A program made the position numbers and the translations under genes. Of a stretch of DNA of 64,000 nt, positions 17,833 to 26,680 are shown piece by piece. Each line of letters starts with the position of its first letter. Positions within the stretch are counted from its first letter, which is position 1. Below the pieces are notes generated by a model. That model did not search any database and was not told the origin of the DNA. It saw only the letters and a program-made list of their open reading frames with translations. The DNA comes from Bacteroidales bacterium (lineage in GTDB: Bacteria > Bacteroidota > Bacteroidia > Bacteroidales > UBA932): assembly GCA_017519185.1 (NCBI GenBank), contig JAFWSX010000006.1, forward strand, positions 222,084 through 286,083, read 5' to 3'.

Positions 17833-19551
17833 ATGGCTTTACTTGACTGGATAGTGATTGCGATATTCGTCGCAGCTATGGTATGGATTATCATGTCGGT
17901 AGTCCGCAAGAAAAAAGACAATTCATCTGATTACTTCCTGAGCGGCCGCGATGCTACGTGGATCGCCATCGGAGCTTCCATCTTCGCTTCGAACATCGGC
18001 TCGGAGCACCTCATCGGCCTGGCCGGCAGCGGCGCTTCAAGCGGTCTGGCAATGGCCCACTGGGAGATCCAGGGCTGGATGATCCTGATTCTGGCCTGGG
18101 TGTTCGTGCCGTTCTACGAGCGCAGTATGGTCTACACCATGCCTGAGTTCCTCGAGAAACGCTACAACCGCAGCTCAAGGAAGATATTGACTTATATCTC
18201 ACTCATCAGCTACGTGCTCACCAAGGTGGCCGTGACAGTCTATGCCGGCGGTCTCGTGTTCCAGCAGGTGTTCGGCATCGAAAGCATCCGTATCTTCGGA
18301 GCCAACGTCGACTTCTTCTGGGTTGCCGCCATCGGCCTTGTGGTGCTGACAGCTATTTACACTGTTATCGGAGGTATGGAGTCCGTCCTTAAGACATCAG
18401 TGCTCCAGACGCCCATCCTGCTGCTGGGATCCATCGTGATCCTCATCCTCGGCTTCAAGGAGCTCGGCGGCTGGCAGAATATGCTTGACCTCTGCAACGT
18501 CACTCCCGCATATGAAGGTGCACAAGGCTCTATGTCCCACCTTATGAGGCCGCTCAGCGATCCTCAGTATCCCTGGCTCGGCGCCCTTCTTGGTTCGGCA
18601 ATCATCGGCTTCTGGTACTGGTGTACTGACCAGTTCATCGTCCAGAGGGTCCTTTCAGGCCGTGACCAGCGGCAGGCCCGCCGTGGTGCCATCTTCGGAG
18701 CTTATCTCAAGCTGTTGCCCGTGTTCCTCTTCCTCATCCCCGGAATGATCGCCTTTGCACTCGCACGCGGAGCTGCTACCGGAGCTCTCGACAGCGAGCT
18801 CGGCCGCCAGCTTGCACCGGTTCTCACCAACGGTGACGTGGCCTTCCCTCTGCTTGTTGCCAAACTTCTGCCCGCCGGTTTCAAGGGAGTCGTTGTCTGC
18901 GGTATCCTCGCAGCCCTGATGAGTTCTCTTGCTTCACTGTTCAACTCTTCAGCGATGCTTTACACCATCGACGTCTACAAGCCCAAACATCCCGAAGTTT
19001 CTGAGCAGAAACTCGTGAAAGTCGGTCGTATGGCTACAATCATAATCGTAACTCTCGGTATCCTTTGGATTCCCGTGATGAAGAGCATCGGCGACGTGCT
19101 CTATCTTTACCTGCAGGATGTCCAGTCAGTGCTTGCTCCTGGTATCGCAGCTGCATTCCTGATGGGTGTCTGCTGGAAGAAAGCCACTCCCAAGGGTGGC
19201 CAGTGGGCATTGATCACAGGCCTTGTCATCGGTCTCGTCCGTCTTGGCGCCAAGATCATCTACACTACTTCCTGGGGTGCGGGAATGGGCTCTAGCTTGT
19301 TCCGCACGGTATTCTATGATTTCAACTGGCTGTACTTCTGCGCCTGCATGCTGGCTGTCTGCCTGCTTGTCTGCGTCGTCGTCAGCCTTTGCACAAAACC
19401 GAAACCCAAAGAGGAAATCAGAGGTCTCGTGTTCGGTACGGCCACAGAAGAGCAGAAAGCTGTTACACGCCGCAGCTGGAATGGCTGGGATATCTTCCAT
19501 ACCTGCGTAATTCTCGGCATCACCGTAGCATTCTATATCTATTTCTGGTAG
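17833..19551 (+). CDS. sodium/solute symporter (SSS family), probable arabinose importer
   Basis: Inner-membrane Na+-coupled transporter of 572 residues with about 14 hydrophobic helices, similar to SglT-type sugar symporters. Seen: [27 protein letters not shown] near the N-terminus, the [20 protein letters not shown] region, and the [15 protein letters not shown] segment typical of SSS sugar carriers. It is first in the operon with araD (1-bp gap), which makes arabinose the probable substrate; a related pentose or hexose cannot be excluded. The Na+ gradient would come from the NQR pump encoded at 4728-10459. Confidence 0.9.
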   Translation: MALLDWIVIAIFVAAMVWIIMSVVRKKKDNSSDYFLSGRDATWIAIGASIFASNIGSEHLIGLAGSGASSGLAMAHWEIQGWMILILAWVFVPFYERSMVYTMPEFLEKRYNRSSRKILTYISLISYVLTKVAVTVYAGGLVFQQVFGIESIRIFGANVDFFWVAAIGLVVLTAIYTVIGGMESVLKTSVLQTPILLLGSIVILILGFKELGGWQNMLDLCNVTPAYEGAQGSMSHLMRPLSDPQYPWLGALLGSAIIGFWYWCTDQFIVQRVLSGRDQRQARRGAIFGAYLKLLPVFLFLIPGMIAFALARGAATGALDSELGRQLAPVLTNGDVAFPLLVAKLLPAGFKGVVVCGILAALMSSLASLFNSSAMLYTIDVYKPKHPEVSEQKLVKVGRMATIIIVTLGILWIPVMKSIGDVLYLYLQDVQSVLAPGIAAAFLMGVCWKKATPKGGQWALITGLVIGLVRLGAKIIYTTSWGAGMGSSLFRTVFYDFNWLYFCACMLAVCLLVCVVVSLCTKPKPKEEIRGLVFGTATEEQKAVTRRSWNGWDIFHTCVILGITVAFYIYFW

Positions 19552-19552
19552 T

Positions 19553-20245
19553 ATGTTAGAAGCACTCAAACAGGAAGTTCTCGAGGCCAACCTGAGCCTC
19601 GTAACCCACGGACTGGTGATATTTACCTGGGGTAATGTAAGCGCGATTGACCGCGCCAGCGGCCTTGTGGTCATAAAACCCTCAGGAGTCAGCTATGACG
19701 AGATGAAGGCCTCAGATATGGTGGTCGTCGACCTCGACGGCAAGGTTGTCGAAGGTGACCTGCGTCCGTCTTCCGACACCCCGACCCACGTGGCCCTCTA
19801 CAAGGCATTTCCGAAAATAGGAGGAGTGGTCCACACCCATTCCACCTTTGCTACAGCCTGGGCGCAGGCCGGGAAGGCCATACCCAATATCGGTACAACC
19901 CACGCCGATTATTTCCACGATTGCATCCCTTGCACCGACACAATGACCAAAGCCCAGGTGGAAGGTGACTATGAGCTGGAAACCGGCAACGTGATAGTCG
20001 ATCTTTTCAAGAATTATAATTACGAGCATACTCCCGCCGTTCTGGTGCGCAACCACGGGCCTTTTTCCTGGGGCGCAACCGCCGCCAAGGCAGTTGAGAA
20101 TTCAGTGGTGATGGAGCAAGTCGCAAAGATGGCGTTCATTTCATATTCAGTGAATCCGAACCTCACGATGAGCGACCTGCTTATAGAAAAACACTTCAAC
20201 CGCAAGCACGGTCCCGGAGCTTATTATGGACAAAAGAAAAAATAG
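19553..20245 (+). CDS. araD: L-ribulose-5-phosphate 4-epimerase
   Basis: Class II aldolase-fold, Zn-dependent enzyme converting L-ribulose 5-phosphate to D-xylulose 5-phosphate, the last step of arabinose entry into the pentose phosphate pathway. 230 residues. Zinc ligands His94 and His96 ([17 protein letters not shown]) and His168 ([10 protein letters not shown]) are present, with Asp75 where E. coli AraD has its acidic residue. [14 protein letters not shown] is strongly typical. It starts 1 bp after the symporter stop. Confidence 0.96.
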   Translation: MLEALKQEVLEANLSLVTHGLVIFTWGNVSAIDRASGLVVIKPSGVSYDEMKASDMVVVDLDGKVVEGDLRPSSDTPTHVALYKAFPKIGGVVHTHSTFATAWAQAGKAIPNIGTTHADYFHDCIPCTDTMTKAQVEGDYELETGNVIVDLFKNYNYEHTPAVLVRNHGPFSWGATAAKAVENSVVMEQVAKMAFISYSVNPNLTMSDLLIEKHFNRKHGPGAYYGQKKK

Positions 20246-20252
20246 AAATAGT

Positions 20253-21398
20253 ATGAAAAAGTCTTTCTTGATGGTAATGGCGGCAGTGTTGGTTCTTGCT
20301 GCAAGCTGTACCGGCAAAAAGGGAGCAGAGTCCCTCAAAGTTGATCCCGCACTGTTCGAAGCTGTAGTAGACGGCAAGGACGTGCATCTGTATACTGCTG
20401 AAAATGCCAACGGCATGGTGGTCCAGTTCACGAACTACGGTGCACGCGTGGTCAGCATCATTGTTCCCGACAAGAACGGCGAGCCCAAGGATGTCATCTG
20501 GGGTTTCGATTCTATCGAAGGCTATCTCACCGGTGATGCATTCTCAGGCCCTGTGGTAGGCCGTTACGGCAACCGTATCGCAAAAGGCCAGTTCACTCTT
20601 GACGGAGTCACCTATCAGGTGGACCAGAACGAAAACGGCAACCATCTGCACGGCGGCAAGAAAGGAATCTATGCCGTTGTATGGGACTGCAAGCAGTACA
20701 AGAACGCCCAGGGTGAACCCGTAGTCGAGATGACCTACAATTCTCCCGACGGCGAGATGGGATATCCCGGCAATATGAAGATTACCGTGGTCTATACCGT
20801 CAAGAACGACAACTCGCTTGCCATCACCCATAAGGCAGTTACCGACAAGGCCTGCCCCGTGAACCTGACGTTCCATCCCTATCTCAACCTTCACGGCACC
20901 AGCGAGGTTAGCTCTAACAGCCACATCCTCTACATCGATGCCGATACCTTCACGGCTACCGACAGGGCTCTCATCCCTACGGGTGAACTGACTCCCGTGG
21001 CAGGAACCGCAATGGATTTCAACACTCCCACTGAAGTGGGCAGCAGGCCTGATATGAGCGTTGAGGCTATCAACATCGCCAACGGCGGATACGACCAGAA
21101 CTATGTTCTCAACCATCCCGGCGATATGAGCAGACCCTGCGCTACGATGTATGAGCCGGCTACCGGAATCTTCCTCGAGATATTCACTGACCAGCCTGCC
21201 ATCCAGTTCTACTCAGGCCCTGCAATGAACGGTACTGACGTGGGCAAGCGCGGTGACGTGCACCACCGCTTCAGCGGCATCGCACTAGAGACCCAGAAGT
21301 TCCCCGACGCTCCCAACCATCCTGAGTTCCCTGATACCATTCTCCGCCCTGGCACGGAATATGTGCATAACGCAGTCTATAAGTTCTCAACCAAATAA
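20253..21398 (+). CDS. galM: aldose 1-epimerase (mutarotase), exported lipoprotein
   Basis: Interconverts alpha and beta anomers of aldoses. 381 residues from the ATG at 20253, chosen because it gives a clean lipoprotein signal (MKKSFLMVMAAVLVLAASC) and clears araD; the ATG at 20226 lies inside araD. Catalytic His is in FHPYLNLHG and catalytic Glu in ALETQKFPDAPNHPEFPDT near the C-terminus, with GRYGNRIAKGQF and NHLHGG upstream. An exported mutarotase beside a sugar symporter suggests it presents the preferred anomer of arabinose for uptake. It follows araD by 7 bp. Confidence 0.93.
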   Translation: MKKSFLMVMAAVLVLAASCTGKKGAESLKVDPALFEAVVDGKDVHLYTAENANGMVVQFTNYGARVVSIIVPDKNGEPKDVIWGFDSIEGYLTGDAFSGPVVGRYGNRIAKGQFTLDGVTYQVDQNENGNHLHGGKKGIYAVVWDCKQYKNAQGEPVVEMTYNSPDGEMGYPGNMKITVVYTVKNDNSLAITHKAVTDKACPVNLTFHPYLNLHGTSEVSSNSHILYIDADTFTATDRALIPTGELTPVAGTAMDFNTPTEVGSRPDMSVEAINIANGGYDQNYVLNHPGDMSRPCATMYEPATGIFLEIFTDQPAIQFYSGPAMNGTDVGKRGDVHHRFSGIALETQKFPDAPNHPEFPDTILRPGTEYVHNAVYKFSTK

Positions 21399-21407
21399 CA
21401 AAACACG

Positions 21408-22073
21408 ATGAAAAAGTTTTTCTGCAGCATTGTAGTCCTTCTTTTAGCCCTGCCTGTTCTGGCCCAGAACGAAGGGGCGGTGCCATTCAACGGAGTCATC
21501 GTAGATGTTGCCGGAAAAGGAATCAAAAACGTTAAAGTCGAGGTCAAGAACACCAGCAAATATACCAAGACTGACAAGCAGGGCCGTTTCGGTTTGACCA
21601 ACATAACTCCCGAAGACACTCTGGTATTCTCCATCAAGAGGATCCGCCACGAAATCGAAGTTGGCGAAGCCAAGAGTCTCAGGATAGTTATGGCTTCAGA
21701 GAACACAGATGAATGGAAAGCTTCGCAGGATGATGAACTGGTGGATTTCGGTTTCATGTATGTTAAGAGACGCGAGTTTACCGGCAGCGCATCCGGCCTG
21801 ACGGAAGAAAACCTCAAAGGTTATACAGACCTTGCCGAGGCCATCAATGCGCTTGTTCCTAATGTTACAGTAAGTTCAGACGGAAGCGTGAGCATCCGTG
21901 GCCAGAGGTCTCTCGTGGCTAGCAACAATGCTATGATACTCCTGAACAACCAGGAAATCGGCTCCGTGCTGGATGTAAGCATCTATGACGTGAAGAGCGT
22001 CGAAATCATCAAAGATGGTGTCGGCTATGGCTCAAGAGGCGCCAACGGCGTGGTTGTGATTCGTACCAAATAA
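21408..22073 (+). CDS. CarboxypepD_reg-like plus TonB-plug protein lacking a barrel
   Basis: A 221-residue exported protein (signal peptide MKKFFCSIVVLLLALPVLAQ). Residues 24-100 form a CarboxypepD_reg-like beta domain (VPFNGVIVDVAGKGIKNVKV). Residues 125-221 form a TonB-dependent-receptor plug: DLAEAINALVPNVTV, SIRGQRSL, ILLNNQEIG, VKSVEIIKDGVGYGSRGANGVVVIRTK. Translation stops exactly where the beta-barrel would begin in a SusC-type receptor, and no barrel remnant follows; the next gene starts 5 bp later. It lies 9 bp after galM. Such stand-alone plug proteins occur in Bacteroidota, but I know of no assigned function. It could be a regulator of a receptor or an independent periplasmic binding protein. 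Confidence 0.8.
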   Translation: MKKFFCSIVVLLLALPVLAQNEGAVPFNGVIVDVAGKGIKNVKVEVKNTSKYTKTDKQGRFGLTNITPEDTLVFSIKRIRHEIEVGEAKSLRIVMASENTDEWKASQDDELVDFGFMYVKRREFTGSASGLTEENLKGYTDLAEAINALVPNVTVSSDGSVSIRGQRSLVASNNAMILLNNQEIGSVLDVSIYDVKSVEIIKDGVGYGSRGANGVVVIRTK

Positions 22074-22078
22074 CATTT

Positions 22079-24352
22079 ATGATAAAGAAACTGTTTCCGG
22101 CATTGCTGCTTTCATTGATGGCAGCATGCTCATCGCCTGAGAAGGTGGACTATGCCGACTACGTTAACCCGCTGGTCGGCACTTTGTCTACTTACTCCCT
22201 TTCCACGGGTAATACCTACCCCGCAATCGCCCTGCCCTGGGGTATGAATTTCTGGACTCCGCAGACCGGCCGCATCGGCAATGGCTGGACATATGTATAT
22301 ACTGAGAACAAGATCCGCGGTTTCAAGGAGACACATCAGCCGAGTCCCTGGATAGGGGACTACGGCCAGTTTGCCATTATGCCTGTGACCGGGGCGCCTC
22401 TGTTCGACCAGGACGCACGCGCCAGCTGGTTCTCCCACCGCAGTGAGACTGCCAGGCCATATTATTACAGTGTATATCTGGCCGACCACGATGTCACCAC
22501 CGAGATAACCCCCACCGAAAGGGCGGCAATGTTCCGTTTCACTTTCCCGGAGACCGACAGTGCCTTCGTGGTTATTGATGCTGTCGAGGGTGGTTCGGGC
22601 ATCCAGATTGTGTCCGACCGCAAGATTGTCGGCTATTCGACTATGAACAGGGGAGGAGTGCCTGCCAATTTCAAGAACCGTTTCGTGATAGAGTTCGACA
22701 AGCCTTTCACCTACAAGGCCACCTTTTCGGATGGCGTACTGTCAGAAGGTGTGATGGCTGCAGAAGCTGCACACGCCGGAGCTGTAATCGGTTTTTCAAC
22801 CCGCAAGGGAGAGGTTGTCCACGCTAAGGTGGCTTCTTCCTTCATAAGTGACGAGCAGGCCATTCAAAATCTCAAGGAGCTTGGCGACAGAAGTTTCGAC
22901 GAAGTTATGTCCGATGGCAAGAGGGTTTGGAACGAGGCCCTCGGACGCATAGAAGTCAGCGGAGAGAATGTCGACAATATGCGCACATTCTATTCCTGCC
23001 TCTATCGTTCGCTGCTGTTCCCCCGCAAGCTCTATGAAATTAATGCAGACGGACAGGTGATGCACTACAGCCCCTACAACGGCGAGGTGTTGCCCGGCTA
23101 TATGTATACCGACACGGGATTCTGGGATACTTTCCGCAGCCTCTTCCCGTTCGTCAACCTGATGTACCCCACCGAGGCCCTGCAGATGCAGGAAGGACTG
23201 ATCAATGTCTATAAGGAAAGCGGTTTCTTTCCCGAGTGGGCTTCACCGGGCCACCGCAGCTGCATGGTCGGCAACAATTCCGCAGCGGTGCTGGCTGACG
23301 CATATATGAAAGGCCTCAAGGTTGCAGAGCCTGACGTGATGTTCGAAGGCCTGCTCCACGGCAGCAATGCCGTCCATCCCAGAGTAAGTTCTACAGGCCG
23401 TCTCGGCTGGCAGTACTACAATGAGCTTGGATATGTCCCCTATGATGTCGGCATCAACGAGAGTGTTGCCCGTACGCTGGAATATGCATATGACGACTGG
23501 TGTATCTACGAGCTGGCAAAGGCTCTCGGAAGGCCGGACGAAGAAGTGCAGCTCTATGCGAAGCGAGCTCTCAACTATAAGAATGTCTTCGACCAGGAAA
23601 GCAGCCTGATGCGCGGACGCAACGCCGACGGCAGTTTCCAGACTCCGTTCTCTCCGCTCAAGTGGGGAGACGCCTTCACTGAAGGCAACAGCTGGCACTA
23701 CACCTGGAGCGTGTTCCACGACCCGCAGGGCCTCATCGACCTTATGGGCGGCCGCGAGAACTTCGTGACGATGCTGGACTCGGTGTTCAACGTTCCGCCT
23801 CTGTTCGACGAGAGCTACTACGGCGGCGTAATCCACGAGATCAGGGAGATGCAGGTGATGAATATGGGCAACTATGCGCACGGCAACCAGCCGGCCCAGC
23901 ATATGATATATCTCTATGACTATGCGGGAGAGCCCTGGAAGGCGCAGCGCTGGGTAAGGGAGACGATGGACAAGCTTTACAGCGCCACTCCCGACGGCTA
24001 TTGCGGCGACGAGGACAACGGCCAGACTTCTGCGTGGTATGTGCTCTCGGCTCTCGGTTTCTACACCGTGGCTCCCGGCACAAACCAATATATAATAGGA
24101 ACCCCGCTGTTCAGGAATGCAGTCCTGCACTTCGAGAACGGCAACGACCTTACCATCGAGGCGCCTGAAAACGGACCGGAGAACTTCTACATCGATGCGA
24201 TGTCCTTCCGTGGCAAGAACTACACGAAGAACTACTTCGACCACTTTGACCTCATCAAGGGCGGAACTGTGAAGGTCAGGATGTCCGACAAGCCGAACTA
24301 CAAACGCGGCACGGCCGAAGAGGATCTGCCGTATTCATTCTCTCGCGAATAG
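22079..24352 (+). CDS. GH92 alpha-mannosidase, lipoprotein
   Basis: Ca2+-dependent inverting exo-alpha-mannosidase that trims mannose from N-glycans or yeast-type mannan. 757 residues with a lipoprotein signal (MIKKLFPALLLSLMAAC). Family marks: DYVNPLVGT at the mature N-terminus, FKETHQPSPWIGDYGQF, FWDTFRSLFPFVNL, HGNQPAQHMIYLYDYAG and GYCGDEDNGQTSAWYVLSALGFY, ending in a C-terminal beta domain. Linkage specificity (1,2, 1,3 or other) cannot be read from sequence. It starts 5 bp after the plug protein, so it belongs to the arabinose operon, an unexpected pairing. It ends 17 bp from a convergent gene. Confidence 0.94.
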   Translation: MIKKLFPALLLSLMAACSSPEKVDYADYVNPLVGTLSTYSLSTGNTYPAIALPWGMNFWTPQTGRIGNGWTYVYTENKIRGFKETHQPSPWIGDYGQFAIMPVTGAPLFDQDARASWFSHRSETARPYYYSVYLADHDVTTEITPTERAAMFRFTFPETDSAFVVIDAVEGGSGIQIVSDRKIVGYSTMNRGGVPANFKNRFVIEFDKPFTYKATFSDGVLSEGVMAAEAAHAGAVIGFSTRKGEVVHAKVASSFISDEQAIQNLKELGDRSFDEVMSDGKRVWNEALGRIEVSGENVDNMRTFYSCLYRSLLFPRKLYEINADGQVMHYSPYNGEVLPGYMYTDTGFWDTFRSLFPFVNLMYPTEALQMQEGLINVYKESGFFPEWASPGHRSCMVGNNSAAVLADAYMKGLKVAEPDVMFEGLLHGSNAVHPRVSSTGRLGWQYYNELGYVPYDVGINESVARTLEYAYDDWCIYELAKALGRPDEEVQLYAKRALNYKNVFDQESSLMRGRNADGSFQTPFSPLKWGDAFTEGNSWHYTWSVFHDPQGLIDLMGGRENFVTMLDSVFNVPPLFDESYYGGVIHEIREMQVMNMGNYAHGNQPAQHMIYLYDYAGEPWKAQRWVRETMDKLYSATPDGYCGDEDNGQTSAWYVLSALGFYTVAPGTNQYIIGTPLFRNAVLHFENGNDLTIEAPENGPENFYIDAMSFRGKNYTKNYFDHFDLIKGGTVKVRMSDKPNYKRGTAEEDLPYSFSRE

Positions 24353-24369
24353 CTGTTGTCCTGCGCCGG

Positions 24370-25161
24370 CTATTTCAGGAACAGGTCCTTATTGGACTTG
24401 TAGAACTGGGCGCACTCAGCAGGGTAATCGGAATTCATATAGTCGATGCCCCGCGAATAGAACACACGATAGACTTTTCTGCTCTCGGGAGCTCCCCAGA
24501 AACGGATGGGCTTCCCGAGGGCGTGTGCGTGTTCCACTGCTTCCGATACTTTTTCCCAGCCTTTCCTGCTGCCCTTGCCGCGGCCTCTCCACAGAGTATA
24601 CTTGTAGAACGGAGCGCTGAACAGGGCTATGCGCTGCAGTTGTGTATCTGTGTATTCCATATCGAGATTTCCGTCGAAAAAAATGTAGTCGGGATAGTTG
24701 CCGAAATCCGAAGGCACCGGCACATTGCCCGTCATCACTACCCTTACGGCATAAGGGTTCACCGTAGGATCGAAGACATCGCGGTGTGTCTCCAGCAGCT
24801 TTATCAGCGTGCTGAGGGTTGGTTCCGTAGTCTCCTTGATATCAATCAGAAACTGCAGGGTCTGTCCGCTGCCGGCCCAGGGCCTGCTTCCGTTCTCTCC
24901 GAAGACTTGCAGGACAGGCTGCAGATAGAGTGCGTCGAAAGTGCGTTCAGGCTTTATGTCCTTTTTGTCGTGGCTGACGAAGAGGGTGCCGTCGATGCAG
25001 TACACGTCAGCCTCAACTGAGTCGAAATGCTGGTTGTAAGCCTCCCAGAACGGGACAGTGCGCTCATAGTTGTTGTGAGAATGCAGCAGAACAGGGTTCT
25101 GAGCCAACAGTACTATCGGGCACAGCAACAATGCCCAAGCCAGAAGAACAATCTTTTTCAT
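24370..25161 (-). CDS. exported glycerophosphodiester phosphodiesterase-like (PI-PLC-fold) protein
   Basis: 263 residues from the ATG at 25161, chosen because MKKIVLLAWALLLCPIVLLAQ is a clean signal peptide; an ATG 13 codons upstream only adds a polar tail. GDPD/PI-PLC TIM-barrel signs: HSHNNYER (catalytic-His/Asn type), DSVEADVYCIDGTLFVSHD with the Glu/Asp metal ligands and second His, then FLIDIKE and a C-terminal GIDYMNSDYPAE. It probably cleaves a phosphodiester such as a glycerophosphodiester in the periplasm. Single gene; the upstream stretch 25162-25204 shows no clear promoter. Confidence 0.8.
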   Translation of the reverse strand: MKKIVLLAWALLLCPIVLLAQNPVLLHSHNNYERTVPFWEAYNQHFDSVEADVYCIDGTLFVSHDKKDIKPERTFDALYLQPVLQVFGENGSRPWAGSGQTLQFLIDIKETTEPTLSTLIKLLETHRDVFDPTVNPYAVRVVMTGNVPVPSDFGNYPDYIFFDGNLDMEYTDTQLQRIALFSAPFYKYTLWRGRGKGSRKGWEKVSEAVEHAHALGKPIRFWGAPESRKVYRVFYSRGIDYMNSDYPAECAQFYKSNKDLFLK

Positions 25162-25204
25162 ACTGCCAAATGTACGCAAAAAGCCGCAACTTCCTGACAC
25201 AATT

Positions 25205-25221
25205 GGTTCCCTGAGGGAACC
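25205..25221. repeat. small inverted repeat
   Basis: GGTTCCC-TGA-GGGAACC, 7-bp perfect arms with a 3-nt loop and no adjacent T-tract. It lies between the GDPD-like gene and the tRNA palindrome; role unknown. Confidence 0.5.
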
Positions 25222-25251
25222 GTTAAGGGAGGGGTCAGAGAAAGGGGCATT

Positions 25252-25319
25252 GCCCCAAACGGGTCACAAAGAAATAGCTGCTAGAATTTCTAGCAGCTAT
25301 TTCGTGACCCGTTTGGGGC
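25252..25319. repeat. 68-bp near-perfect palindrome overlapping the tRNA-Lys 3' end
   Basis: Outer arms 25252-25267 and 25304-25319 and inner arms 25271-25286 and 25288-25303 are each 16 bp and perfect, separated by an AAA bulge (25268-25270) and one central base. The right outer arm is the 3' end of tRNA-Lys, and the left outer arm is its inverted copy. The inner hairpin followed by a short T-rich run on the minus strand looks like the tRNA terminator. Confidence 0.85.
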
Positions 25320-25377
25320 TCGAACCCAAGACCCCAGCATTAAAAGTGCTGTGCTCTACCAACTGAGCTAACGAGTC
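25305..25377 (-). tRNA. tRNA-Lys (anticodon TTT)
   Basis: A 73-nt cloverleaf read on the minus strand. The 7-bp acceptor stem GACTCGT/ACGGGTC has one T-G pair; the discriminator base is A (CCA is not encoded). The D-arm is GCTC..GAGC, the anticodon stem CAGCA/TGCTG with loop CTTTTAA (anticodon TTT), and the T-arm TTGGG-TTCGAGC-CCCAA. A strong promoter lies at 25399-25430. The 3' end is embedded in the palindrome at 25252-25319. Confidence 0.97.
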
Positions 25378-25398
25378 AAGACCCTTATTTTGGGACTG

Positions 25399-25430
25399 CA
25401 AAAGTATGCAATCCCTTTGTAATCTCCAAA
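25399..25430 (-). promoter_or_regulatory. promoter of tRNA-Lys
   Basis: Minus strand: TTTG (25430-25427), exactly 20 bp, TACTTTTG (25406-25399); an exact match to the Bacteroidota consensus. The rest of 25431-25550 is A+T-rich with a small GGAGC/GCTCC hairpin near 25503 and no further gene. Confidence 0.75.
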
Positions 25431-25550
25431 TAATATTTTCCGTCTGGACCAAAGTGCATTTTAAACGAATATAAATGTTTAAAAACGGGTAGGGTCCTTT
25501 GCAGGAGCTACATTGCGCTCCGTAACAATCAAAAAATGGAGGACAAAGAA

Positions 25551-26627
25551 ATGAAAAGAATTGCAGCAATCTGTTTGGGGATTGCAATGATTGCCACGGC
25601 ATGCCAAGTGCTGCCTGACGGGGAAGACCAGAAGCTGCGCAAAGGGGGCCTGGTACTGAGGATTGCAGATTTTTATAATGACGCTCCTGCGCTCAAGTCT
25701 GCAGCGCTCCCCGACACCAATTCATTCCTGCTTACCGTCGCCGATCTGTCAGGGGAGGCGTACTATCACGGCCTTTACGGTGAAAGGCCTCAATCCATAT
25801 TGCTAACAGAAGGTACCTACCAAGTGTCGCTCGTTTCTGCAGATTATTCCATTCCTGCCTTCGATTCGCCGAGGTGGGGTGCGGATGTACAGGTTGACAT
25901 AGTTGCTGACGAAACCACAAAGGTATTGCTGGAGTGCTCCCAGGTCAATGCCGGTATCAGGCTCAATTTCGGCAGCCACTACCGCGAGATATTCGGCGCA
26001 AGCCCCATCAGGATCTCCCGGGGCGATAAAAGCCTGCTATATCCCATAGGTGAAGAGAGGTATGCATATTTCCCGCCGGGCGAAGCCCTCTTCGAGATAG
26101 TCACCGGCACGGAAACCAAGCCCATCTTCAAACGGTCGCTCCGGCAGGGCGTGAACCTCACCATCAACCTCGATGCTTCTTCGGACTCAGGCGGGTCGGT
26201 ATTTGAAGTATCGGTTGACACTCAGGCAATATACGAGTCCGAGGACATAGTGACTGACGGCACGTTTTTCCAGGAGGACGGACTGACGATGAAGACAGCT
26301 TTCTGCGTGGATTCCGCAGCGCATCACGTGGGTGATACCGTATGGGTGTGGGGCTATATCGTAGGAGGCGACTGCACTGCCGACAAAGTGAATTTCTTCA
26401 CCGAAGATATCGTTTCCGCTACGCATTTCGCCATAGCTGCGTCGCCGTCTGCTTCCAAAAGGTCGGAATGTATGGCAGTGGAACTGAGCAAGGCTGCGAT
26501 GCGCGCCGAACTCAACCTTGTGGACAACCCCCAGCTCAAATACAGGAAGATTTATCTGAGGGGCAAGGTCGCCAATTATATGGGCTCGTGGCCCGGCATA
26601 AAAAATCTCTCCGAATACAAATATTAG
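25551..26627 (+). CDS. DUF4493-type lipoprotein
   Basis: 358 residues from the ATG at 25551, preceded by a GGAGGA-like ribosome site; it gives the lipoprotein signal MKRIAAICLGIAMIATAC. Residues 30-215 have the beta-rich pattern of DUF4493 (LRKGGLVLRIA..., TVADLSGEAYYHGLY, LLTEGTYQVSLVSAD, fimbrillin-like). After a Ser/Gly linker, residues 245-358 (AFCVDSAAHHVGDTVWVWGY, YRKIYLRGKVANYMG) resemble the OB-fold DUF6359 domain often joined to it. These are surface or periplasmic proteins of unknown function. It stands alone between the tRNA and the COG0523 gene. Confidence 0.7.
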   Translation: MKRIAAICLGIAMIATACQVLPDGEDQKLRKGGLVLRIADFYNDAPALKSAALPDTNSFLLTVADLSGEAYYHGLYGERPQSILLTEGTYQVSLVSADYSIPAFDSPRWGADVQVDIVADETTKVLLECSQVNAGIRLNFGSHYREIFGASPIRISRGDKSLLYPIGEERYAYFPPGEALFEIVTGTETKPIFKRSLRQGVNLTINLDASSDSGGSVFEVSVDTQAIYESEDIVTDGTFFQEDGLTMKTAFCVDSAAHHVGDTVWVWGYIVGGDCTADKVNFFTEDIVSATHFAIAASPSASKRSECMAVELSKAAMRAELNLVDNPQLKYRKIYLRGKVANYMGSWPGIKNLSEYKY

Positions 26628-26628
26628 T

Positions 26629-26660
26629 CGGATAATATCCGCAATTGATTTGTATTTTTG
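26629..26660 (+). promoter_or_regulatory. palindrome plus -7 box before the COG0523 GTPase
   Basis: The 13-bp palindrome CGGATAATATCCG (26629-26641) lies where the -33 element would sit, 11 bp before TATTTTTG (26653-26660). It is a candidate operator; the repressor identity is unknown. Confidence 0.45.
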
Positions 26661-26680
26661 TCAGCAGAGAAAACTTTGGA

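Noticed and set aside
23243-24244. 333-codon open frame on the minus strand inside the GH92 gene
   Set aside because: GC-rich codon use on the plus strand opens the opposite frame; the GH92 motifs on plus are unambiguous.
24353-24369. Terminator between the GH92 gene and the convergent GDPD-like gene
   Set aside because: Only 17 bp separate the stops and no stem with a T-tract is visible.
25252-25319. Integration (att) site at tRNA-Lys
   Set aside because: Site-specific integration leaves a direct repeat of the tRNA end; here the copy is inverted and no integrase or element genes are nearby.
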